Source: Rhabditophanes sp. KR3021
Lineage: Eukaryota; Nematoda; Chromadorea; Rhabditida; Alloionematidae
Reading direction: 5' to 3'
DNA length: 64,000 nucleotides
NCBI GenBank assembly: GCA_963281155.1
Contig: CAUJLY010000004.1
Span: 62,001 to 126,000 of the forward strand
Both the position numbers and the translations under genes were made by a program. This document shows positions 55,555-64,000 of this stretch, one piece after another; the first letter of the stretch is position 1; every line of letters begins with the position of its first letter. The notes under the pieces were generated by a model, which was not told the DNA's origin, made no database searches, and worked only from the letters and a program-made list of their open reading frames with translations.

Positions 55555-57816
55555 TCTTCTTTATATTTAGATTGTTTGCTCGAAGAGACCCAAAATCGTG
55601 TCTGTTACTGTCTCTATTTCGTCACTGAACTATAATAATAATTGTAGGTACTTAATGTTTTTCTTGTTATTCAAGACATCATCTTGTTGGTCCTTATCAG
55701 GGACAGGCCAATATATTGAGTATGCAAAAAATCGACATCAAAATGAAAATAATTTTTTAAAAGTAATATCAAAATAGGATGATGTCGCGACTCAATACAT
55801 CACCCTTTATAAAAGGAATGTACCAAACTACAGATGGAATCTACACATTTGTGCTTTTGATCAAACTAACAACCTAGGGACTATTTGTTTTGAAGGTATT
55901 TTTAGAAGTTACATCGTTGCTTAAATATATGACGATCATTAATGTAATTGTGTTAAAAAGGGGTTGTGATCTTCGGTTTGGTGGATGCATTATAAAGTTT
56001 TAATGAAGAAAGCAAGTCTTATCAAGTACGACAAAGACAATCAAAAAAATTAATATGACATCTCAAAAAATATAGAAAAAAAACGAAATTTATAAATAGA
56101 TATTTAGCAGTATGATAATAATACAAGATATAAATAACATTTTGAGTGGAGGAAATGAAAAGTATTTTAAGAGAAATATATTTATTTTGATACCTAATAA
56201 GCAGGCTGTAAAGATTTTGAAAGAGAAAACAATTCCGTTAATGGTTGAAAAAGTGTTATGAAGATGGTGTAAACAATAAATTTGTTTTTGAAATAAATTA
56301 AGTTTGCAGCATTTGAAAGGCGTCGCCTCAATCACACTTAAGGGTAATCTCTAAGTCTCGCGATTAAGAATCATGTGAGAAAAGGTTGTAGGAAAAGAAG
56401 GTTGTGATTTGGGTGCAAGCGTCGCCCAGAGCAGGCTTGTATGTGATGAAAATATAGTGACACACATTGCAATGGTGAATGTCTTCGAAGACAGAGACCA
56501 GTTAGAGAGCGAAGGCAACTGCGATATGTTGTATTGTGTATAACTTCTACTTGGTTGCCTTCAATTTTTAAAGCTCACATTTTTATGCTTGCATACAAAG
56601 TATTACGTTGGGATATAAATAATATCAATATTACAAAATATAAAATGTATGCGAATAGCATCAGCCTTTATACCCCTTACTTTTGTGTGGCTGTCGCCGA
56701 GCCGGTCTGAAGGGCTAAAGAGCTTTTTGAGGCCTGAGAAATGGTATCAGCTAAAAATAGAATTTATATATTTAAAAAAAATAAATTGATGCTACTATAC
56801 GCAAGAGCCTTTGGTTTCTTCACAAAATAATAGAATAGAATATAATAGAACAGGGAAGCGGAACAAATATGTATGTGTGTAATTATATTTTTTATCATCT
56901 CAATATGTGTATAAATAACATAAACTAATATTTTGATAATTTACTAAACAAATTCAATCAAATATACGTATTACTTGTTATGTGTCATTTATGTTATTTC
57001 AAATATATTATTTTCAAGAATGATATTTTACATTTTTAACAGTACAAAATTAATAAACCATTAAACTATTTTTAACATATTTAAAATAATGTATGACATA
57101 CAAATTGAGTAAATCAAATACAATAAGTATTATCATTGTCATCATGTTAAAATACGTATTTATTTAGGTATTAATTTACATACAAATGTATGTGTCCAAT
57201 TTGATTAAGTCTAAAGCAGAATACAATTTAAACAAACCTACCACTTCCCATTTGGACAATTATGCTAAAGGGGCTGGAGGTTATTTGTTTGTGTCTTGAA
57301 AGTACATATTGTGTCGACATCACAAAACTTATCTCCGCTAAATTCTCATTAATAGTTTATGTTTTGGGCCAGGTGAGATGTAATTATGTGGTGTGTGTAT
57401 GTATGTGTGAAGTTATGTTTTTATTTAAAAGCAACGCCAATTTAAAGCCAAAAAAGGAGATATTTTCCACAAATATGGCAAACAAATTGTCAACAAGATG
57501 TGACATGTAGGCGCTGTCAAGGAAAATAGTATAAAAGTGGTGAATCATTAATAAGGGAGTGTATTATATTTAATAAATATACAAAAATTTAAAAGACATA
57601 CAACAAATCAAACAATCATCGATCAAACTAATTTTGTTTGTATTTCTTCAAATATTTTCAACTGACTTGCCTACCATATAAATTTACCTAATATGTGCGT
57701 ACAAGACACACACATCTGTGTGTAAATAGAAGAGGTGCATCCATCAGATACATTTTAAAAGTCGCCATTTTTTGTGAAACCAACAATAGTTTGGGTTTGA
57801 TGTGATGAGGTACTTG
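55555..57816. other. intergenic, HDAC upstream region
   Basis: About 2.3 kb. Mostly AT-rich, with less AT-rich patches around 56320-56560 and 56690-56740 that may be regulatory for the HDAC gene. The open frames at 56090 and 57262 have no coding features. Confidence 0.4.
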
Positions 57817-59625
57817 TTAACTTCTTTGAAAGGGCAGTGGATGAGTAGGTAAAAGATGCTCTGAGAATTGCGTGATAAAGGATTCTCGGCAAATTATTTG
57901 AGTGGCAATTATTATGATTTTGATGTTTAGTTGGATGGATAGAGATCGAATGGCCCCAACTTCGGCATATGTTACACCTGATAGAAAGTAAACAATAATA
58001 GGCTTGTCCGCTTCAGAGGCGCCATTTGAGTCATTAGGTTTTTGTGAAAGTACATGTTGGGCAGGATAAAGTTTTCTTAATTTGTCGACTGGCAAAGTGC
58101 GGCATGTAGCCAATTCCGTAATGAGAGGCACCACTAATGGAGTGTAAGCTCCACTGAAAACATAACTGGGATTTGAAAAAGATGTGTGAGATGTACTGGT
58201 ATTTTCCTCAGTCCTCGTTAAGTTGAATGTTTTAGAGACGGCGGCTAATGTTGGTCTCAATTTGGATGTTAATGAAGATGAAATTGGAGAAATAGATGGC
58301 AAGGAAACGTGGGATCTCTCATAAAAAAGCAAATTTTGCTGCAAGGAATGAAGTAATGGCAAATATTCATACCCATACGCCCTCAGAAAAGTCATTCTCA
58401 GGTGAGAATAATGCTTCGACGCAATACCTCCACTCTGGCACACACAACTCAAACACATTAACAATAAAATTTGATAAGGATTTGTTTGCTGACAAATTAA
58501 GTCTGTCATATATTCCATTAACAATTCCATGTCACAATTTCCCTGTAATAAGGCTTGCTCAAAGTGCAGTCTTTCTTTAATGCCTTTGTTGGCTTCCAAT
58601 ATTAATTCTGATGCAGATATGTGCAGTTCTAATTGCTTGTGCTTGGTTTTAAGGGCGGCCAGTTCGTTGGAAACAAACTTTTTGATATTCGAAACATTAT
58701 TCATGGCGGAAGCATTGTCAAAAGCTGTTTTAATTACCTTTGCCTCAGATGAAAAGTATGGAAAAACTTGAGAGATGTGTTTGTTTCGTACTGCAGCATA
58801 AATAGTGTCGGCATTAGTGAGGGCAACGGATTTGCTCTTATAATTATCTGCATTTTTTAGCTTTTCATGGAGGGAAGTATTGAAATTTATTTTGCCACAT
58901 GATATCCCAAACGTGTTGTGTAATAATGACTCATATGTTGATGATGACAACAAAACAGATGGCAAATCACAATGTCTGTCGAATAAAAACAAACTTTGAA
59001 AGGGGGATTCTTCATGATGGTTCGGCATTGCTTCGGGGAAAAGTTTGGGATAGTTTTTGAGTATCTTTTGGACTTCAATCGCACCACCACCTAACGAATG
59101 TGTATTTGGTATTATTCCATATAAAGATTGAATATGCACGATTGCCTTGGCTACTGAAAATGGATCTAGGGCCTGGGTGGTATATTCCATAGAATATAAG
59201 TCATTTTCTATGCTTATGAAAGGTATCTGCAAGTCGAATGTTTTGACGATTCCAAAAAGGCCCATACTTTCTAATTCTTTCTCGCACACCAAACTCATTT
59301 TAGGAACAAAAATGATGTTGAAAGAGATATTTGGCTCTGCCTTGACATAATCCGATATTCTTTTGAGTACAGGAACTTTGGATGATATGATGAATACGCG
59401 CTGAAATAAATGGTCCGACCAAATGATCGACCGGTCTTCTTGTAATTGCTGTACTCTGGGAACGTCGTGTTGTTGCAAAACAGACATGGACGCAATTTTG
59501 TCTGTCAATCTCACCAAACAGTCCTCGATCACCAAATCCTTGGACCCTTCAATTGACTCCAATATGTGTATAATTTCATTTTTGCACATTTGGTTCAATA
59601 GCACAAAATTATCAAAATGACCCAT
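57817..59625 (-). CDS. vps-33.2: VPS33B-type Sec1/Munc18 protein
   Basis: Single exon, 602 aa, against about 617 in human VPS33B. It aligns along its length. Examples are the N-terminal SKDLVIEDCLVRLTDKIASM with VLQQHDV, the domain-1 segment FLFDRHCDLPSVLLSSSTYE, the helical LKTKHKQLELHISASELILE, MCLSCVCQSGGI, the YVFSGAYTPL segment, and near the end VYFLSGVTYAEVGAIRSLS (human GGCTFSEISALRFL). SM proteins of this type pair with VIPAR/SPE-39 (CHEVI complex) in endolysosomal and secretory-granule fusion. VPS33A was considered, but its features fit less well. It lies 207 nt after the mucin-like gene on the same strand; an acceptor TTTTGTAG lies 12 nt before the ATG. An operon is possible. Confidence 0.9.
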   Translation of the reverse strand: MGHFDNFVLLNQMCKNEIIHILESIEGSKDLVIEDCLVRLTDKIASMSVLQQHDVPRVQQLQEDRSIIWSDHLFQRVFIISSKVPVLKRISDYVKAEPNISFNIIFVPKMSLVCEKELESMGLFGIVKTFDLQIPFISIENDLYSMEYTTQALDPFSVAKAIVHIQSLYGIIPNTHSLGGGAIEVQKILKNYPKLFPEAMPNHHEESPFQSLFLFDRHCDLPSVLLSSSTYESLLHNTFGISCGKINFNTSLHEKLKNADNYKSKSVALTNADTIYAAVRNKHISQVFPYFSSEAKVIKTAFDNASAMNNVSNIKKFVSNELAALKTKHKQLELHISASELILEANKGIKERLHFEQALLQGNCDMELLMEYMTDLICQQTNPYQILLLMCLSCVCQSGGIASKHYSHLRMTFLRAYGYEYLPLLHSLQQNLLFYERSHVSLPSISPISSSLTSKLRPTLAAVSKTFNLTRTEENTSTSHTSFSNPSYVFSGAYTPLVVPLITELATCRTLPVDKLRKLYPAQHVLSQKPNDSNGASEADKPIIVYFLSGVTYAEVGAIRSLSIQLNIKIIIIATQIICRESFITQFSEHLLPTHPLPFQRS

Positions 59626-59832
59626 CTTAAATATAGTCTACAAAATAGATAAATGAACAACAATATTACAAATGGAGACTAATAGTCACAAATCAAATAT
59701 ATTGAATACACCGCGCCTTATTTTAACAGCAGCCCAACGACTCACTCAAAACACCCCCACTTTATTAAATCTTCTAACAATCAAAAAAAATTTATTTACA
59801 TTATAACAGGACAAACCGGTATATCGAGAAGG
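59626..59832 (-). promoter_or_regulatory. short intercistronic region, candidate operon junction
   Basis: On the minus strand there are AATAAA-type poly(A) signals (about 59791-59797 and 59764-59769). About 130 nt later an acceptor TTTTGTAG lies just before the VPS33B ATG. The spacing fits an operon with SL trans-splicing of the downstream cistron. Confidence 0.45.
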
Positions 59833-62800
59833 TTACAGACAAGAAATGAGCATATTTTGAATTTGGGAACAACTAGCAGATGGGAAGTATTGTTTCACAA
59901 ATTGGCAATTCTCTCCTATCCATTCGGCAGGGTCTTCTATTTTGAAGATGTTGATGAATGTTCGGACGGGTTCACATTGTACATGTGGAAGGTGAGTTGT
60001 TGGTTGAGCTGGAGGGGTGTCGGGAGCTAGACGTTCTGGCTCGCGGATCATGGTTGGCTCTTCGATTTTGCGGCCTTTGTTTAAATGATGCGATATAAAG
60101 TGGAGTCTTTGTCTTTCTACCTGCTCTCGGTGAAGTCTTTCCTTCTCAGCCAATTCTTCGAGTGACTTTTCTATTTGTATTTTGTGCTCGTTGTCTGCTT
60201 TTTGTTGTTGCCTACGTAATTGGGTTGCTTGGTCGAAATTTTGTTTTGATAAGCTTTTTTCGACTGTAAATGGGACTGAATCTATAGATAATTCTGAGTT
60301 GTCTTCTATTTTCTTGGCAAATATTTCTTCTCCTGTTGTCAATTGTTGTTCAGTCGTAGTAATGGGCGGAGGTGTTGTGATTATAATATTTTCAGTTGTG
60401 GTAATTAGACTGTTTTCAGCTGTCATAATTAGACTGTTTTCAGTTGTCATAATTGGACCGTTTTCACTTCTCACAATTGCCGTATCTTCAACTGAAGTAA
60501 CAAGAATATGCTGTGGTGGTGTGGTTGGAACATCTTCAGACATTCTAGTAGAAGTTGCTTCTGCCCTTCCAGCTTCAGTAGTTGATTGGACGTTGTTTTG
60601 AGAAAGATGTCGTTGCCTGGCAACAATTTCACGGTTGTGTTGTACATGAAGATGTGCTAGTCTTTCTCTTAATTTGGTAATTAATTGACTCCATTTGTGT
60701 TGAATAATGGCTTGATCTTGCTCGGTCAATTTGACTGGTCTTGACGATTCCTCGAACTTGGACCTGTGAATTCATAAAATGTTAGTATTAATGTAATATT
60801 TAAGTGCTTAAAATTTTTAAGTATGCCAGTTGTTCTTTAGTACTTTGTTCATTCAAAATATCAATATTAACTGAAGGCATTTACGTGTCATCACGTTTAA
60901 GCCCTAATTTAGTTACTCATGTATTTCAGTGGCATAAGATCGTTGACTACTGCAGCGACTCCAGTAAACCGACTTATGACATCACCAGACAAATGGTTCC
61001 AGAAAAGAAAGATCAGGTAGCTAAACTCATCCTCCAACACTTTTTAAACACCAAGCTATCAGTTTATTTAAAAGCCCTTTGATGCTAAAAAACGGGTTGA
61101 CTCAAGAAAGTGTTTCAAATCTATCTAATTATCTATATTCCCCCCTATTTTTTAATTTAATAAACAATTCACTGCATTTCGCTCACCTAATTCTGCTAAT
61201 TAATGTGTAAATTTCTTTCGTCAAGTCACTGTCCAAACTCTTCAATCCATCAATTTGTATGATGACTGCATCTATGTCCTTGAGAACATCCGTAGAATCA
61301 AATGGAGCAATATACTCAGTCGTAGATGGAATGAATGTTGATGTAGTAATTGGTTCAATGGTGCTGCTTAATAATTCTGTACTATGATCTATTGGGTTTT
61401 CAGTATCTACTTCGATCTTAAAAGCTGCTTCTTCAGATTCGGTCGACGGTGAAGGGGTTATTCTTTTAAATGTATTGCTAGTAGAAGAGACCTTTTCGTT
61501 GATTTGGTCAGTTGTGGAAATTGTAGAGGTACTAATAGATTCTTGCGGTGTTGTTATTGTTTCAGTTGATGTAAAAATAGGTTCCTCGGTCGTACTTATC
61601 ATGATGGTAGTTGGCATATGTGTGGTGGGTTGTGATTCTTGTTCCCTATCAGTTACATCTTCATTTTCTGCCTCTGCTAATGTTTCTGTTTTTGAAATTT
61701 TCTTTGCCTTTGGATTATCATTTGATTTAGATATTTCTAAACCTACAGCTGTAACAATAGGCTTGTCCTCATTGTCTATTATTTCAACGGATGTACCATT
61801 ATCCTTTGCGACGTTTTTTGGTATTACTTCTGGTTGTTTTGGTGTAAATTCGAATGTTTGTTCTGTTGACAACAAATGTTCAATTGTAGTTGATAATTCA
61901 GGTAAAAGGGTAGTTGTTTCCAGTTCCTCTGCAATAAATTCCGATTCTGGAATAGTTGATTTGACTGTTTCTCCATTAGTGGTTGCTTCAGCAGGATTTT
62001 CAGTTGTTGTTTTTGCACTTTTCTTAGCACCTTTCTTAGTTGTTTTTGGTTTTTGTGTCGTTACGTCAATGGTAACTTCAATGTTGGTTGGGTCTATTGT
62101 TGTCTTGACGTCATTAAATGGCATAAGCGTTGAAACTTCAATCTTAGATGTGGTTGTATCTTCAGCAGTTTTCGTTGATTCAATTTCAGCTGCTGAGTTA
62201 GTTGTCGATGCATTTTCAACATTTGTACTTGTTGTTAATTCAATATCTGTAACTACATTTACACTGGTTGATGATTCAATATTCAAAAATGTTGTATCGA
62301 CGTCACCAACTGTTGCACTTGATGCATGACTATTTGTATCACTAATTACCGATGTCTTAGCAATTTTTGAAGATACAGTCGAAGTCTCAATTTCGGGAGT
62401 CTTTTTGGTTGTTTTAAATGCATCGATGGTTTTTGCAGTTGTTTTCAATGTTGGTTCATCAACCTTCATTGTTGACGTAGTTTTTGAGTTGTTAGTTGTA
62501 CTTTCTGGTTCCTCAGTTTGAGTAATTGATTGTGTTGGTGTGGTAATAATATCTTTTATTACTTCTGCTGTTGTCATTTCAGGTATGACAGTGGTACTTA
62601 TTTGTTCAGCAGTAGTTTTGACTTCATCATTTTGTTTAATTATGCTTTTTATGGTTTCGACCTTACCATCTTCATCAGTCTTTTGTTTGACGGTAGTGGT
62701 TGATTCATTAGCAGGAGTAGTTGATTCAATAGATTCTGGAGTTGTTATGATAAGTTCAGTGGTGGAGTGGGTTTTTGGTGAACTTTTTGTTGAAGTATGA

Positions 62801-63906
62801 TCCTCCATCCTTGTGTCCTTTGTTGTTTCAATTTCCGGAGTTGGCGTTGTTGAGGCTTTGAGGGTTACCTCGTCTGAGGAGTTTGCATTGTCTGTTGCAA
62901 AAGTACTTTGTGTCGTAGATGAACTTTCTAAAGTACTGATTGTAGTGGATGTTTCGATGAACTTTGTCGTTGGCATATCAAAGTCACCCTTTGTTCTTGA
63001 ATCCGTACTTGAAATCAGGCTTTTTTCTGTAGTCAAATCAGTGAACACATTAACTTCTGGAGTAGTCAAATCAGTGAACACATTAACTTCTGGAGTAGTC
63101 AAATCAGTGAACACATTAACCTCTTGAGTAGTCAAATCAGTTACCACATTACCCTCTCGAGTAGCCAAGACACTTTTTTGAGTACTTGCAAAAATCTTCT
63201 CTGTTCTAATATCTGCAGTAGTATCCAGGTTCTTTTCTGTTGTATCGAAATTCTTTTCCCTTGTTTCTAAGATATTTTGGGTTGTAATTATGTTGTTTTG
63301 GGTTGTGATGTCTCCAACAACTTTCTCGCTTTGTGCACTTTTTTCTGTTTGTGTTGATACTTTATTTGATTCAGTAGGAGTATTAAACGTTTTTGTGTTG
63401 GAATTGTTCTCTTGTGTTGTAACTTCGACATTCTTTTCAACAACAGATTCCTTGTCAACGACACTCTCTTGAGTCGTAGATTCAACGTGAGTACTATTCT
63501 TTTTAAGGTTTGGTTGGACGATCATCTGAGCATTCACCGTAATTGTGTGCATCTTGGCCTTCTTTAAATTCCTTTCCATTATCTTCCCAATGTCAATAGA
63601 TGCCGGTTTTAGTGTTACCTCATTATGCATCTCTTCTAATGTTGTCAAAGGGGCTTCTGTTGGCAGGGTAGGGAGTGTGGTAAGTTCAATAAATTGAGTT
63701 GTTTGGGTTTGTGGATTACAGGCACAGGAGCAATCACATTTGTTGCCTTTGATATATTTTACTATTTTAAACTCTAAAAAGTTAGTTGTTAGATATTAGC
63801 TTAGCTGTTTACCTTTATGGCCATCTCTGCCATAACTTCTATGCACAATTTCTGTAAGCACAGATAATGAACAACTCAAAAATATTAATAGGATAATTCC
63901 TTTCAT
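59833..63906 (-). CDS. large secreted Thr/Ser/Glu-rich mucin-like protein
   Basis: Exons 63906-63813, 63773-61187 and 60763-59833, with matching phases (1, then 2), give 1,203 aa. The signal peptide MKGIILLIFLSCSLSVLT is followed by a short Cys cluster (CDCSCAC, about 43-49). Residues about 90-860 are low-complexity Thr/Ser/Glu/Val with many TTT and STT runs, as in O-glycosylated mucins, and include a 33-nt tandem repeat (FTDLTTPEVNV). The C-terminal exon contains more T-rich blocks (MTTENSLIMTAENSLITTTE), then a charged coiled-coil stretch (EKSLEELAEKERLHREQVER). It ends with a Cys-containing tail (GENCQFVKQYFPSASCSQIQ). No recognised domain. Probably an apical extracellular-matrix or surface-coat protein. 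It lies upstream of VPS33B. Confidence 0.82.
60764..61186 (-). other. intron 2 of the mucin-like gene
   Basis: 423-nt intron, GTGAGC donor and TTCACAG acceptor. It is unusually long here and contains an opposite-strand coding-like segment. Confidence 0.65.
60954..61082 (+). CDS. possible Skp1-related fragment, antisense within an intron
   Basis: After a TATTTCAG acceptor the plus strand reads WHKIVDYCSDSSKPTYDITR, then QMVPEKKDQVAKLILQHFLN and TKLSVYLKAL-stop. The KI[VI][DE][YW]C.....P, D and L..LI.....L..K.L pattern faintly resembles the Skp1 C-terminal half. The codon pattern looks coding, but no convincing first exon was found. It may be a last exon, a nested gene or a relic. Confidence 0.3.
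   Translation, partial: SDSSKPTYDITRQMVPEKKDQVAKLILQHFLNTKLSVYLKAL
63028..63160 (-). repeat. 33-nt coding tandem repeat
   Basis: Three near-identical copies plus a degenerate fourth of a 33-nt unit encoding an 11-residue VNVFTDLTTPE repeat in the mucin-like gene. Confidence 0.92.
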
Positions 63907-64000
63907 TCCAAAGAAACAACCTAAAAAATAGTGTTAAGTATGTGAAAAGTATTTATTTGGGTATAAAAGTTAAGCTTTAATTGAATAACTGCAAGTCAAA

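Noticed and set aside
56090..56335. 81-codon minus-strand hydrophobic frame
   Set aside because: Hydrophobicity follows from T-rich sequence; no signal or splice context.
57262..57510. 82-codon plus-strand frame
   Set aside because: No homology, no upstream signals and Cys/Val-rich composition matching GT-rich sequence.
61475..62329. 284-codon plus-strand frame
   Set aside because: Antisense shadow of the Thr-rich repeats of the mucin-like gene; low-complexity Val/Ser content mirrors the sense strand.

Overview
This is an AT-rich eukaryotic window that reads as a nematode genome. The evidence is direct. Six genes for a 22-nt spliced-leader (SL) RNA are present, introns are very short (about 30-70 nt) with TTTTAG or TTTCAG acceptors, and there are many nematode-type serpentine chemoreceptor genes. 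The SL differs from the canonical SL1 at four positions. That SL, together with the tiny introns, suggests a clade IV nematode, perhaps near Strongyloides, Parastrongyloides or Rhabditophanes; the assignment is an inference.

Layout. 1-2.3 kb is non-coding. 2.3-2.9 kb holds a small two-exon basic protein. 3.6-6.2 kb is a core histone quartet in two divergent pairs (H2B<>H2A and H3<>H4), each gene with TATA boxes and the 3' histone stem-loop; no H1 is seen. 6.4-7.3 kb has four tandem SL RNA genes on the minus strand, and two more lie at 21.4-21.7 kb. 8-39 kb is an accessory, fast-evolving region. It holds ten candidate chemoreceptors in several families (Str-superfamily-like, Srt-like, Sra/Sre-like, Srg-like), two secreted paralogues resembling the IgGFc-binding N-terminal domain, a tRNA-Gly(UCC), a small 95-aa gene, a SET8-like protein with a degraded catalytic core, and many relics. 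The relics include a protein tyrosine phosphatase, mariner and hAT transposases, a nuclear-receptor ligand-binding domain, eL22 and an F-box/LRR-like fragment. A 1.4-kb near-identical inverted duplication (25.1-26.5 and 37.8-39.2 kb) carries two Srt-like receptors. 39.4-40.6 kb holds an RNase H relic and an aromatic amino-acid decarboxylase relic.

42-64 kb is more conserved. It contains a zinc-finger-like disordered protein, a Gly/Tyr-rich secreted peptide, a GRIP-domain golgin, a class IIa histone deacetylase (HDAC4/hda-4 like), VPS33B, and a 1,203-aa secreted Thr-rich mucin-like protein. The last two lie head-to-tail about 200 nt apart and may form an operon.

How the parts relate. The histone quartet and HDAC4 act on chromatin. 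The golgin and VPS33B act in Golgi and endolysosomal traffic. The SL RNAs would supply the leader for trans-splicing of pre-mRNAs, including the downstream members of candidate operons here. Splice structures were worked out by eye from frame and splice-site consensus, with no transcript evidence.
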